From: an uncultured Lachnospiraceae bacterium
GTDB taxonomy: Bacteria; Bacillota; Clostridia; Lachnospirales; Lachnospiraceae
Assembly: GCA_947173495.1 (NCBI GenBank)
Contig: CAMWFQ010000004.1
Coordinates: forward strand, 62,001-126,000
Direction: 5' to 3'
DNA: 64,000 bases
The translations under genes were made by a program, and so were the position numbers. This document shows, one piece after another, positions 43,193 through 52,367 of this stretch; within the stretch, counting starts at the first letter, position 1, and each line of letters starts with the position of its first letter. Under the pieces are notes generated by a model, which saw only the letters and a list, made by a program, of their open reading frames with translations, did not search any database and was not told where the DNA came from.

Positions 43193-43246
43193 AACCTCAT
43201 GGAACAGGTAATAAATTATAATAATACCTGTTCCATGAGGTTTTTT
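43193..43246 (+). promoter_or_regulatory. 18-bp perfect hairpin with T-run overlapping the next gene's ribosome binding site
   Basis: AACCTCATGGAACAGGTA (43193-43210) and TACCTGTTCCATGAGGTT (43225-43242) are exact reverse complements around a 14-base AT loop. Six T (43241-43246) follow, then ATG at 43247. The 3' arm contains GAGG (43237-43240) at six-base spacing from that ATG. It is both a textbook terminator and a Shine-Dalgarno sequestering stem. Confidence 0.85.
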
Positions 43247-44977
43247 ATGATCAAAAATAAAACCGGAAACAGAAAAAAGATCGTTACGGTGTTTTTCGTG
43301 TGCTCTGGAATTTTACTGCTTCTGGCCGGACGGTTGACTTATCTTATGGTGTTTCAGTCAGATTATTATTCGGAAAAGGCGGATCAGCTTCATGAAAGAG
43401 AGAGAGGGATCAAAGCCGCCAGAGGAAGAATTCTGGATGCTAACGGTACGGTGATTGCAGATAACAGGACGGTATGTACCATCTCAGTGATCCATAACCA
43501 GATAAAGGATCCTGATGCCATCGTGGAAGTTCTCTCCAAAGAGCTCGATCTTTCAGAGGATTATGTGCGTAAACGGGTAGAAAAATATTCTTCCATAGAA
43601 CGGATCAAAAGCAATGTGGATAAGGAAAAGGGAGACGCCATCAGAGCCTATAATCTGGAAGGCGTAAAGGTGGATGAGGACTATAAGCGGTATTATCCCT
43701 ACGATACGCTTGCTTCCAAGGTCCTGGGCTTTACAGGGGGAGACAATCAGGGAATTATCGGACTGGAAGTGAAATACGAGGAGTATCTGAAAGGACAGGA
43801 GGGTACCATTCTTACGGTGACCGATGCCAGAGGGGTTGAAATCGACGAAGCAGGGGAAGAGAGAGTAGAACCTGTGCCGGGCAATGACCTGTACATAAGC
43901 CTTGATATGAACATTCAGAGCTATGCCACTCAGCTGGCACGGCAGGTGATGGAAACCAAGGAGGCAGAGCGGGTATCCATACTGGTTATGAATCCGCAGA
44001 ACGGAGAAATCATGGCTATGGTAGATGTACCGGAATTTGACCTTAATAATCCCTACCAGCTGCCGGATGAAACAGATGCTGAAAATCTGAGTGAAGAGCA
44101 GAAACAGGAGCAGTTAAACCGCATGTGGCGGAACGGGTGTATCAATGATACCTATGAACCCGGTTCTACCTTTAAGATTATTACAGCCGCGGCAGGGCTG
44201 GAGGAAGGCGTAGTGACTACAGAGGACAGGTTCAGCTGTCCGGGCTTTATCATGGTGGAGGACCGCAGAATACGATGCCATAAGACATCCGGCCATGGAG
44301 CCGAGAATTTTGTGGAGGCTACCATGAACAGTTGTAACCCGGTATTTATCACGGTGGGACTCAGGCTGGGGGTGGAAAGGTATTATCACTATTTTACACA
44401 GTTTGGCCTTCTGAATAAAACCGGAGTGGATCTGCCCGGAGAGGCAGGAACAATCATGCATAAAATGGAGGATATGAAGGCGGTGGAGCTTGCCACAGTA
44501 TCCTTTGGACAGTCCTTTCAGATCACGCCCATACAGCTTGCCACGACAGTCTCATCCATTGTCAATGGAGGAAACCGTGTAACGCCTCATTTCGCCGTGA
44601 TGGCTGCAGACAGAGAGGGCACGGAGATAAAAAAGTTCTCTTATCCGGTAACAGAGCATATTGTGTCAGAGGAAACTTCTGCCACAATGCGGATGATTCT
44701 GGAGCAGGTCGTGGAAAAGGGGTCAGGGAAGAACGGTTATGTGGAGGGAGCAAGAGTAGGAGGAAAAACGGCTACCAGCCAGACACTGCCGCGGGGCAGC
44801 GGAAGATATATCGCGTCTTTCTTAGGGTTTGCTCCGGCGGATGATCCCCAGGTTCTGGCGCTTGCCATTGTCCATACTCCTCAGGGAAATTATTATGGAA
44901 GTCAGGTGTCTGCTCCGGTGGTGAGACAGCTTTTTGAAAATATTCTTCCTTATTTGGAAAAAATGGATTATAATTGA
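43247..44977 (+). CDS. second class B penicillin-binding protein (SpoVD/FtsI type)
   Basis: 576 residues from ATG at 43247 (GAGG six bases upstream). In-frame ATGs at 43235 and 43199 lie inside the hairpin arms and would encode an odd asparagine-rich leader. Membrane helix at about 12-34, dimerization domain, then EPGSTFKIITA (SxxK), MNSCNPVFI (SxN) and RVGGKTATSQTLPRG, where the usual KTG is KTA. Length is normal for the family without PASTA domains. Likely transpeptidase working with FtsW at the septum or with a SEDS partner in sporulation. The conserved KTG to KTA change may alter beta-lactam binding. Confidence 0.9.
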   Translation: MIKNKTGNRKKIVTVFFVCSGILLLLAGRLTYLMVFQSDYYSEKADQLHERERGIKAARGRILDANGTVIADNRTVCTISVIHNQIKDPDAIVEVLSKELDLSEDYVRKRVEKYSSIERIKSNVDKEKGDAIRAYNLEGVKVDEDYKRYYPYDTLASKVLGFTGGDNQGIIGLEVKYEEYLKGQEGTILTVTDARGVEIDEAGEERVEPVPGNDLYISLDMNIQSYATQLARQVMETKEAERVSILVMNPQNGEIMAMVDVPEFDLNNPYQLPDETDAENLSEEQKQEQLNRMWRNGCINDTYEPGSTFKIITAAAGLEEGVVTTEDRFSCPGFIMVEDRRIRCHKTSGHGAENFVEATMNSCNPVFITVGLRLGVERYYHYFTQFGLLNKTGVDLPGEAGTIMHKMEDMKAVELATVSFGQSFQITPIQLATTVSSIVNGGNRVTPHFAVMAADREGTEIKKFSYPVTEHIVSEETSATMRMILEQVVEKGSGKNGYVEGARVGGKTATSQTLPRGSGRYIASFLGFAPADDPQVLALAIVHTPQGNYYGSQVSAPVVRQLFENILPYLEKMDYN

Positions 44978-44988
44978 GAGGTATACTT

Positions 44989-45948
44989 ATGTCCAGTGGT
45001 TATATTATCGTACCAATATTGATATCTTTCATACTCAGCGCCGTCCTTGGGCCACTGTTCATACCTGTGCTGAAACGAATGAAAGCAGGACAGACGGTGA
45101 GAGAGGAGGGGCCGCAGACGCACTTGAAAAAGAACGGGACGCCGACCATGGGCGGTATTCTGATTATGATCAGTGTACTGGTTACTTCCTTATTTTATGT
45201 AAAAGATTATCCGGCGATCATACCGATACTGGTATTAACCCTGGGATTTGGTCTGATCGGTTTTCTGGACGATTATATCAAGGTTGTGCTCAGACGCTCT
45301 TTGGGATTGAAAGCATGGCAGAAGCTGTTTCTCCAGATGATCGTAACAGGGCTGTTTTGTCATTATCTTCTCAGATCGCAGCCGGCCGGCCTGGCTATGC
45401 GGATTCCTTTCGCAAAGGGATATTATGTGGATTTCGGCGTGCTGAACATCCCGCTGCTGTTTGTGGTAGTAATCGGGACTGTAAACGGTACGAACTTAAC
45501 CGACGGACTGGACGGACTGGCGGGCAGTGTGACTGTGATGATCGCCACCTTCTTTACGGCAGCCGCGGCAGGGCTGGGAGCGCCTGTTGTGCCGGTCACA
45601 GGAGCTGTGATGGGGGCGCTCCTTGGTTTCCTGCTGTTTAATGTGCATCCTGCCAGTGTGTTTATGGGAGATACAGGTTCTCTTGCGCTGGGCGGATTCG
45701 TGGCGGCCTGTGCTTATACGCTGCAGATGCCGTTGTTTTTGCCTGTAGTGGGAGTGATCTATGTGGCGGAAGTACTTTCCGTTATTCTGCAGGTGGTTTA
45801 TTTTAAACTTACAGGAGGGAAGAGGCTCTTTAAAATGGCGCCGCTCCATCATCATTTTGAACTGTGCGGATGGAAAGAGACCAGGGTGGTGGCGGTATTT
45901 TCCATTATCACGGCGCTTATGTGCCTGCTGGCACTGGCCGGGATATGA
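44989..45948 (+). CDS. mraY: phospho-N-acetylmuramoyl-pentapeptide-transferase MraY
   Basis: 319 residues from ATG at 44989, seven bases after GAGAGG. About ten membrane helices. Motifs: GTPTMGGILI, LGFLDDYIKV-like FGLIGFLDDYIKVVLRRS, GTVNGTNLTDGLDGLAGSVT and the cytoplasmic HHHFELCGWKET near the C-terminus. It makes lipid I from UDP-MurNAc-pentapeptide and undecaprenyl phosphate. No murF gene lies before it, unlike in many dcw clusters. Confidence 0.95.
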   Translation: MSSGYIIVPILISFILSAVLGPLFIPVLKRMKAGQTVREEGPQTHLKKNGTPTMGGILIMISVLVTSLFYVKDYPAIIPILVLTLGFGLIGFLDDYIKVVLRRSLGLKAWQKLFLQMIVTGLFCHYLLRSQPAGLAMRIPFAKGYYVDFGVLNIPLLFVVVIGTVNGTNLTDGLDGLAGSVTVMIATFFTAAAAGLGAPVVPVTGAVMGALLGFLLFNVHPASVFMGDTGSLALGGFVAACAYTLQMPLFLPVVGVIYVAEVLSVILQVVYFKLTGGKRLFKMAPLHHHFELCGWKETRVVAVFSIITALMCLLALAGI

Positions 45949-45975
45949 CCAGGAAGAAAGGAGAAAGTCAGGGAA

Positions 45976-47352
45976 ATGACTTTACAAAATAAAAAGGTTT
46001 TGGTAGTGGGAAGCGGAAGAAGCGGGATCGGTGCGGCCAGACTTCTTATGAAAACAGGAGCTGTTCCGGTACTGTTTGACAGCAATGAAAAGACGGATAT
46101 AAACGCAATCAGGAAAAAGACGGAGGATATGCCGGAGCTCGAGATCCTGACGGGAGCGGTGCCCCGGGAGAGAGAGAAGGAGTTTACACTGGTGGTGATC
46201 AGTCCGGGTGTGCCGGTGGATCTGCCCATGCTGGATGCCTACAGAAACCTTGGAGTTCCCGTATGGGGAGAAATTGAGCTGGCTTATGCATTTGCCAGAG
46301 GAAAAGTGGTGGCTGTCACAGGGACCAACGGGAAGACCACAACTACTACCCTGGTGGGACAGATTATGTCTGCTTTTTATGAATCGGTTTACGTAGTGGG
46401 AAACATCGGCAATCCCTATACCAATATTGCGCTTGAAACAGAGGATGAAACGGTGACCGTTGCTGAGATCAGCAGCTTTCAACTGGAAACCATACAGAAT
46501 TTCAAACCGGCGGTTTCCGCGATTTTAAATATTACGCCGGATCACTTAAACAGGCACCATACTATGGAATGTTATGTCCGGACAAAAGAAGCGATTGCGC
46601 GCAATCAGACAAAGGAAGATGTGTGCGTATTGAATCATGAGGATCCCTATACCAGCGATTTTGCCGGCAGATGCCCGGCCAGAGTAGTATGGTTTTCCTC
46701 TAAAGAGGAGCTCAGGGAAGGAATTTTTCTGAAAGGAGAGGAAATTTACGAGGCGGGGCTTCTGGAAGGAGCAGCGGAAGGCGCGCGCAGGCTCATGAAT
46801 ATTCATGATATGAATCTTGTGGGAATGTGTAATGTGGAAAATGTAATGGCCGCCATAGCTGTGGGATTGTCAATGAAGGTTCCGCTGGATATCATTCTGA
46901 AGACAGTCAGAGCGTTTAAGGCAGTAGAGCACAGAATAGAATTTGTAGCTGCCAAAGGTGGAGTGGACTATTATAACGACTCCAAAGCCACAAATCCTGA
47001 TGCAGCCATTCAGGGGATCCGCGCCATGTCAAAGCCTACACTGCTGATAGGAGGCGGCTATGATAAGCAAAGCGATTATGATCAGTGGATAGAGGCGTTT
47101 GAGGGAAAAGTAAAGGCTCTGGTGCTGACAGGACAGACCAAAGAAAAGATCGCTGCCTGCGCTAAAAAGCATGGCGTTCAGAATATCATATTGACGGAGA
47201 CCTTTGAGGAAGCTTTTGCATGGTGTGTGAAGGAAGCTGAAGCGGGAGACGCGGTGCTTTTATCACCGGCCTGCGCAAGCTGGGGGATGTTTGAAAATTA
47301 TGAGATGCGGGGAAAGCTGTTTAAAGAGTTAGTGGAAAAGATTGGAGTTTAA
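45976..47352 (+). CDS. murD: UDP-MurNAc-L-alanine:D-glutamate ligase
   Basis: 458 residues. N-terminal UDP-binding Rossmann-like domain (KKVLVVGSGRSGIGAARLLM), ATP loop VTGTNGKTTTTTLVGQ (about 114-129), central NITPDHLNRHHTMECYVRTK and C-terminal DYYNDSKATNPDAAIQGI and LSPACASWGMFENYEMRG. It adds D-Glu to UDP-MurNAc-L-Ala in the cytoplasm. Its stop overlaps the start of ftsW by one base (TAATG), so the genes are translationally coupled. Confidence 0.95.
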   Translation: MTLQNKKVLVVGSGRSGIGAARLLMKTGAVPVLFDSNEKTDINAIRKKTEDMPELEILTGAVPREREKEFTLVVISPGVPVDLPMLDAYRNLGVPVWGEIELAYAFARGKVVAVTGTNGKTTTTTLVGQIMSAFYESVYVVGNIGNPYTNIALETEDETVTVAEISSFQLETIQNFKPAVSAILNITPDHLNRHHTMECYVRTKEAIARNQTKEDVCVLNHEDPYTSDFAGRCPARVVWFSSKEELREGIFLKGEEIYEAGLLEGAAEGARRLMNIHDMNLVGMCNVENVMAAIAVGLSMKVPLDIILKTVRAFKAVEHRIEFVAAKGGVDYYNDSKATNPDAAIQGIRAMSKPTLLIGGGYDKQSDYDQWIEAFEGKVKALVLTGQTKEKIAACAKKHGVQNIILTETFEEAFAWCVKEAEAGDAVLLSPACASWGMFENYEMRGKLFKELVEKIGV

Positions 47353-48545
47353 TGATTGTGGCACAAAGAGGACGCACAAACAATCTGAGAAGGGTGCGAA
47401 GCAGACAGCAGGAATCATTTTTTGATTATTCTCTGCTGTTCATTGTTTTGTTTTTACTGGCTTTCGGGCTGGTGATGCTGTATTCTGCAAGTGCTTATGA
47501 CGCCAGCCTGCATTACAATGGAGATTCAGCCTACTTCCTGAAGAGGCAGGCGGCATCTACCGTTTTGGGGATGGCAGCAATGATCGTGGTGGCGAATATT
47601 CCCTATCATTTCTGGGAGCGGTTTGCATTTCTGGGATATGCGGCATCTATTGTACTGATCCTTCTGATCATACCCTTTGGTGTGGAAGCAAACGGTGCCA
47701 AGCGCTGGCTCAGGGTGTTTGGAATTTCCATTCAGCCTGCCGAGGTGGCAAAGCTGGCAATGATTCTGTGCCTGGCGAGTCTGATCTGCCGGATGGGGCG
47801 CGGTATCAGAACGCGGAAGGGCTTTTTGGTAGTACTTGGCATACCAGTCCCGGTCTGTCTCATGGTATGGCAGATCACAGAAAACATGAGTTCCGCTATT
47901 ATTATTTTCGGGATTGCTGTTTTGATGCTGTTTGTTTCCTGTCCGGACTACAAGCGCTTTATTCTGCTGGGAATTGCCGGCATTGCAGTGTGCGCGCTGG
48001 CAGTGTTCGTGATTGTCAAGCTCAGCGAGTCCGAAGCGACCAGCGCGGTAGTCGGGGTGCGTGGAAGCCGTATACTTGCATGGCTTGATCCGGAAGCCTA
48101 CGCCAGCGGAAAGGGATTTCAGACTCTTCAGGCTCTGTATGCAATAGGATCGGGAGGGATTCTCGGCAAGGGTCTGGGACACAGTATGCAGAAGCTGGGA
48201 TTCATGCCGGAAGCGCAAAATGACATGATTTTTTCTATTATCTGTGAAGAACTGGGACTGTTCGGAGCGATTTCCATTATTTTAATGTTTATCCTTCTGA
48301 TCTGGCGGTTTATGGTGGTGGCCAATAATGCGCCGGATCTGTTCGGCGCTTTGCTGGTGGTAGGAGTAATGGGGCATATTGCCATACAGGTGATCCTGAA
48401 TGTGGCGGTGGTGACCAATACCATTCCCAATACCGGAATCTCTCTGCCTTTTATCAGTTATGGCGGAAGTTCAGTCCTTTTTCTGTTAGTTGAGGTAGGC
48501 TTTGTGCTGAGTGTGGGAAGAGGGATAAAGCTGAAAGATTTATAG
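47352..48545 (+). CDS. ftsW: SEDS peptidoglycan glycosyltransferase FtsW
   Basis: 397 residues with ten membrane helices. SEDS motifs: LAFGLVMLYSASAYDASLHY, GVEANGAKRWLRVFGISIQP, the large extracellular loop with GSRILAWLDPEAYASGKGFQ, ALYAIGSGGILGKGLGHSMQ, PEAQNDMIFSIICEELGLFG and NTGISLPFISYGGSSVLF. It polymerises lipid II with its partner PBP. ATG at 47352 overlaps the murD stop; a GTG three codons on is a possible alternative. The place of murG after ftsW is empty here. Confidence 0.94.
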   Translation: MIVAQRGRTNNLRRVRSRQQESFFDYSLLFIVLFLLAFGLVMLYSASAYDASLHYNGDSAYFLKRQAASTVLGMAAMIVVANIPYHFWERFAFLGYAASIVLILLIIPFGVEANGAKRWLRVFGISIQPAEVAKLAMILCLASLICRMGRGIRTRKGFLVVLGIPVPVCLMVWQITENMSSAIIIFGIAVLMLFVSCPDYKRFILLGIAGIAVCALAVFVIVKLSESEATSAVVGVRGSRILAWLDPEAYASGKGFQTLQALYAIGSGGILGKGLGHSMQKLGFMPEAQNDMIFSIICEELGLFGAISIILMFILLIWRFMVVANNAPDLFGALLVVGVMGHIAIQVILNVAVVTNTIPNTGISLPFISYGGSSVLFLLVEVGFVLSVGRGIKLKDL

Positions 48546-48622
48546 TACAAGGTGCCAAATGCTTCGTGCGGCATATAGTAGAATAGGTCGAAATTTTAAA
48601 CCGGAAGGCGGAAGGTGAGAAT

Positions 48623-49876
48623 TTGGATGCTATTCATATTCGTGGAGGAAAGGCGCTTTTTGGAGAAACAAAGATACAGGGCTCAAAAAATGCAGTGTTG
48701 CCGGTGATGGCAGCCGCCCTTATGATAAAAGATGTCTGTATCATAGAAAACTGTCCCCGTATTTCGGATGTGTATCACATGCAGCAGCTGCTTACGGGCA
48801 TTGGGTGCAGAGTGACGCATATCGGTCATACTCTTACCATTGATGCAAGAAACATATTTGAGGATACTATGTCAGGCGACAATGTTACAGGCATGCGTTC
48901 TTCTATTACGCTTCTGGGAGCCATGCTGGGCAGAGTGGGGGAAGTGACTATGGCTTATCCCGGCGGATGCGTCATAGGGGAGAGACCGATCGATCTTCAT
49001 CTAAACGCACTGCGCAGGATGGGAGTAGTAATCTATGAGAAGGATGGCGGGTTTACGGCACGGGTAAAGGAGCTTGAGGGAGCTGTGATCCATCTGCCTG
49101 TTTCCAGTGTGGGGGCAACTGAAAACGTTCTTTTGGCGGCAGTTATGGCAAAAGGAGTGACGGTGATCCAGAATGCAGCCAAGGAACCGGAAATTATTAC
49201 ACTGTGTGAGTTCCTGCGTCAGAGCGGTGCGGTGATAGAGGGAATTGGCGGATCGGTGCTGATTATACAGGGAAGACATGAGCTTCATGGTACCTGTTTT
49301 ACGGTTCCGGCGGACAGGATTGTGGCTGGTACCTATCTGATGAGTGTACTGGGAACAGGAGGCCACATTTTTCTGGAAGACGCGCCGGCGGAACAGATGC
49401 GGAGCGTTTTGCAGATTGCTGAGGAGATAGGCGGGGAGATCCATATTTCCAGAGAAGGGGTGGATATTATTGCCGGAGAGCATAAGCGGGCGCTTCCCTA
49501 TGTTAAAACGGAAGTGTATCCCGGATTTCCCACCGATATGCAGTCTCCGCTGATGTCAGTACTGACAACTGCAGAGGGAATCAGTATAATAGAAGAAACA
49601 ATTTTTGAAGACCGGTTTCGTATTCTGGAACAGCTGAAGAAGATGGGGGCGGGAATAGAGCGTAAGGGAAAACGACAGGCAGTGATCTCGGGTGTGGATT
49701 TCCTTCTGGGCTGCGAGGTGACAGCACAGGAGCTCAGAGGAGGAGCTGCTCTTGTAATCGCAGGGTGTATGGCGTTTGGAGAAACGGTGGTGAGAAATCC
49801 CTGCTTTATTGAGCGGGGATATGAAGATATCTGCAGGGATTACCGAAATCTTGGAGCAGATATTTATATTGGGTAA
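48623..49876 (+). CDS. murA: UDP-N-acetylglucosamine 1-carboxyvinyltransferase
   Basis: 417 residues from TTG at 48623; the frame starts DAIHIRGGKALFGETKIQGS, with the conserved KNAVLPVMAA. The catalytic loop is MAYPGGCVIGERPIDLHLNA: cysteine is present, so a fosfomycin-sensitive form is expected. Later motifs GATENVLLAAVMAKG and YPGFPTDMQSPLMSVL. It catalyses the first committed step of peptidoglycan synthesis. Placed between ftsW and ftsQ; GAAGGTGAG upstream is a weak ribosome binding site. Confidence 0.95.
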   Translation: MDAIHIRGGKALFGETKIQGSKNAVLPVMAAALMIKDVCIIENCPRISDVYHMQQLLTGIGCRVTHIGHTLTIDARNIFEDTMSGDNVTGMRSSITLLGAMLGRVGEVTMAYPGGCVIGERPIDLHLNALRRMGVVIYEKDGGFTARVKELEGAVIHLPVSSVGATENVLLAAVMAKGVTVIQNAAKEPEIITLCEFLRQSGAVIEGIGGSVLIIQGRHELHGTCFTVPADRIVAGTYLMSVLGTGGHIFLEDAPAEQMRSVLQIAEEIGGEIHISREGVDIIAGEHKRALPYVKTEVYPGFPTDMQSPLMSVLTTAEGISIIEETIFEDRFRILEQLKKMGAGIERKGKRQAVISGVDFLLGCEVTAQELRGGAALVIAGCMAFGETVVRNPCFIERGYEDICRDYRNLGADIYIG

Positions 49877-49880
49877 TGAA

Positions 49881-50678
49881 ATGGTAAAGCAAACTGCAAA
49901 GAAAAAACGAAAAAATAAAAAGCGGGAGAAGGTCAGCCTGGGAGAATATCTTTTGAACCATAAGAGTCTTTTTGTGATATGGGGTATGATCATTCTCCTT
50001 GCGGGCCTTCTCGGAGCAGGCGTTTTCCATATTTTTACAAATTATAAGGTTACAACAGTATATGTAGAGGGGAACATACACTATACCAATGAAGAGATCA
50101 TGGATATGGTAATGGGAGGACGCTATGGGGACAATTCTCTGCTGTTGTCTCTAAAATATAAGGACCGGAGTATAGAAGGCGTTCCATTTGTGGAAAAAAT
50201 GGACGTATCGGTGCTGGACCCCAATACCATCAGGATCGAGGTCTATGAAAAGGCGCTGGCAGGATATGTAGAATATCTGGAAAAGTATATGTATTTTGAT
50301 AAGGATGGCATTGTGGTGGAAAGCTCGTCCGAAAAGACGGCGGGGGTTCCTATGGTGACGGGACTGAAATTCGATCATGTGATTCTACATGAACCTCTTC
50401 CTGTGGAGGATGCCGGAATCTTCAGATCGATTTTAAATATTACGCAGCTTGTAAACAAGTATAATCTTTCAGTGGACAGAATTTATTTCGGGAGTGATAA
50501 TGCGCTTACGTTGTATTTCGGAGAGGTGAAGGCGTCGCTTGGAACAGGAGAAAACCTGGATGAAAAGATCATGGCGCTGCAATATATGCTTCCGGAAATT
50601 CAGGGAAGAAGCGGGACCATAGGGATGGAAAATTATACCGAGGAGACGAAGAACATTTCCTTTGAGCCGGACGAGTGA
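49881..50678 (+). CDS. ftsQ: cell division protein FtsQ/DivIB
   Basis: 265 residues from ATG at 49881, four bases after the murA stop; an in-frame upstream extension would lie within murA. Highly basic cytoplasmic start (KQTAKKKRKNKKREKVSLGE), one membrane helix (about 32-54), then a POTRA domain (VTTVYVEGNIHYTNEEIMDM) and beta domain (LSVDRIYFGSDNALTLYFGE). It binds FtsL and the septal PBP outside the membrane. The tail is acidic. Position murA-ftsQ-ftsZ is common in Clostridia. Confidence 0.9.
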   Translation: MVKQTAKKKRKNKKREKVSLGEYLLNHKSLFVIWGMIILLAGLLGAGVFHIFTNYKVTTVYVEGNIHYTNEEIMDMVMGGRYGDNSLLLSLKYKDRSIEGVPFVEKMDVSVLDPNTIRIEVYEKALAGYVEYLEKYMYFDKDGIVVESSSEKTAGVPMVTGLKFDHVILHEPLPVEDAGIFRSILNITQLVNKYNLSVDRIYFGSDNALTLYFGEVKASLGTGENLDEKIMALQYMLPEIQGRSGTIGMENYTEETKNISFEPDE

Positions 50679-50828
50679 GGATGATTCGTTATAAGTACAA
50701 GTATAATAGAAAAAATGAAATTTTTAGTTGCTAAATCAGAGAAAAAATTATATGATAAGTAATATGAGTCCTCAATGACTGATAGGGGTCGGAGATGGGT
50801 TGTTGAAATGATGAAGGAGGAAATACCC

Positions 50829-52040
50829 TTGCTGGAAATTAAAACAAACGATGCTGAATCTGCAGCCAAAATTATTGTGATCGGTGTAGGCGGTGCAGGT
50901 AATAATGCTGTAAATAGAATGGTTGATGAGAATATTACAGGTGTTGAGTTTATCGGCATTAATACGGACAAGCAGGCGCTTCAGCTGTGCAGGGCGCCGA
51001 AGCTGTTGCAGATCGGCGAAAAGCTGACCAAGGGACTGGGAGCCGGAGCCAAACCTGAGATCGGTGAAAAGGCGGCTGAGGAGAGCAGTGAAGAGATCTC
51101 CGCTGTGCTGAAGGGCGCGGATATGGTGTTTGTTACCTGCGGTATGGGCGGCGGAACAGGAACAGGAGCAGCGCCTGTGGTGGCAAAACTGGCCAAGGAT
51201 ATGGGGATACTTACAGTAGGAGTTGTGACCAAGCCCTTCCGTTTCGAGGCTAAGGCGCGTATGATCAATGCCATCAGCGGTATTGAGAAGATTAAGGATA
51301 ATGTTGATACCCTTATTGTGATTCCCAATGATAAATTACTTGAGATTGTGGACAGGCGTACCACAATGCCGGATGCCCTTAAGAAGGCGGATGAAGTGCT
51401 TCAGCAGGCAGTTCAGGGAATTACGGATCTGATCAATGTGCCTGCCGTGATCAATCTTGATTTTGCAGATGTTCAGACAGTTATGAAGGATAAAGGAATT
51501 GCCCACATAGGCATCGGTACCGGCAAGGGAGACGACAAGGCAAGTGAAGCGGTTAAGATGGCGGTTGAGAGTCCGTTGCTTGAAACGACGATTTCCGGCG
51601 CCACTCATGTCATTATCAATGTATCCGGTGATATCACGCTTGCAGATGCATCAGATGCGGCAAGCTATGTACAGGAGCTGGCGGGAGATGAGGTCAATAT
51701 TATCTTTGGCGCCATGTTTGACGAGACGCAATGTGATTTCTGCCGTATCACGGTAATTGCCACAGGACTTGAAGACGCTACACTGCCCACGAATAAGCCT
51801 GTTTCTCCGTACAGTACTTTTTCCGGAAAGTATGTAAAGCCTGTCACGCCCAGCCTATCGGCGTTCAGGAATGTGGGTGCCGGTTCAAATGAGAATGCGG
51901 GGGGGACTGCTCAAAATAGTGCGGCGGCAACAGGTACAGTGTCTCACAGACCGGTTTCTGGTATCAATGCGCCAGGCGATATCAGAAGCAATGTGGCGGA
52001 CAAGCCTTTAAAGATACCGGATTTTTTACAGAAGAAATAA
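50829..52040 (+). CDS. ftsZ: cell division GTPase FtsZ
   Basis: 403 residues from TTG at 50829, chosen because AAGGAGG lies eight bases upstream and the protein then begins [20 protein letters not shown], as in relatives. GTP-binding motif [21 protein letters not shown]7 loop [20 protein letters not shown], a Ala/Ser/Gly-rich linker and the conserved C-terminal tail [13 protein letters not shown] that binds membrane anchors. It polymerises into the Z-ring. A 150-base gap from ftsQ with TATAAT at 50702-50707 suggests an extra promoter. ftsA is absent, as usual in Clostridia. Confidence 0.97.
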   Translation: MLEIKTNDAESAAKIIVIGVGGAGNNAVNRMVDENITGVEFIGINTDKQALQLCRAPKLLQIGEKLTKGLGAGAKPEIGEKAAEESSEEISAVLKGADMVFVTCGMGGGTGTGAAPVVAKLAKDMGILTVGVVTKPFRFEAKARMINAISGIEKIKDNVDTLIVIPNDKLLEIVDRRTTMPDALKKADEVLQQAVQGITDLINVPAVINLDFADVQTVMKDKGIAHIGIGTGKGDDKASEAVKMAVESPLLETTISGATHVIINVSGDITLADASDAASYVQELAGDEVNIIFGAMFDETQCDFCRITVIATGLEDATLPTNKPVSPYSTFSGKYVKPVTPSLSAFRNVGAGSNENAGGTAQNSAAATGTVSHRPVSGINAPGDIRSNVADKPLKIPDFLQKK

Positions 52041-52061
52041 TTGGAACAGAACAGAAGCTGG

Positions 52062-52090
52062 AGGCTGTGATCACAGGGTTGCAGCCTTTT
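52062..52090 (+). terminator. terminator after ftsZ
   Basis: AGGCTGTGA and TTGCAGCCT pair around TCACAGGG with four T after the stem. The T-tract leads straight into the TATGC tandem array and repeat copies 6 and 7. Confidence 0.65.
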
Positions 52091-52155
52091 GCTATGCTTT
52101 GCTATGCTATGCTTTGCATATGCTATGCTATGCTTTGCATATGCTATGCTATGCA
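52091..52155. repeat. TATGC tandem repeat, 21-bp higher-order unit
   Basis: The stretch is built of TATGC and TTTGC pentamers arranged as (TATGC)3 plus TTTGCA, about two and a half 21-bp units. The last TATGC is the first five bases of repeat copy 6 (TATGCACACGG). Looks like replication-slippage expansion at the terminator-repeat junction. Confidence 0.8.
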
Positions 52156-52246
52156 CACGGGCACCCAGAGGAAAAATGTCAGCAGAAGCTGACGGGTGCC
52201 CGGTGCGCGAGTAGGGGAAGATAAATCTTCCCTACTCGATTGCACA
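52152..52246. repeat. double-hairpin dispersed repeat, copy 6 (complete)
   Basis: Outer stem CGGGCACCC (52158-52166)/GGGTGCCCG (52194-52202), inner stem GTCAGC/GCTGAC, GGAAAAA bulge, then second hairpin GAGTAGGGGAAGATAAATCT... pairing with TCTTCCCTACTC. TGCACA at both ends (52152-52157 and 52241-52246). Nearly identical to copy 1 in its left half. Confidence 0.88.
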
Positions 52247-52330
52247 GGCCCGCAAAAGGAAGTTTGCCGCTAAAGCGGCGTGTGGGCCGCGCGCGAACAG
52301 GGAGAAAAAACTTCTCTGCTCGATTGGACA
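52241..52330. repeat. double-hairpin dispersed repeat, copy 7 (complete)
   Basis: Shares its first TGCACA with copy 6. Outer stem GGCCCGCA/TGTGGGCC (one G-U), inner stem GCCGC/GCGGC with TAAA loop, bulge AAAGGAAGTT, GCGCGCGAA spacer and second hairpin CAGGGAG...CTTCTCTG, ending CTCGATTGGACA. Its stem sequences are of the copy 9 type, not the copy 6 type. Confidence 0.85.
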
Positions 52331-52367
52331 GCAAGTGATCAAAGTCAGAAAAGAGGTAAGAAGAGCT

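Noticed and set aside
52091-52330. Possible CRISPR-like array in the TATGC repeats and tandem hairpin copies
   Set aside because: Repeats are contiguous or abutting with no unique spacers of regular length, and no cas genes are present.
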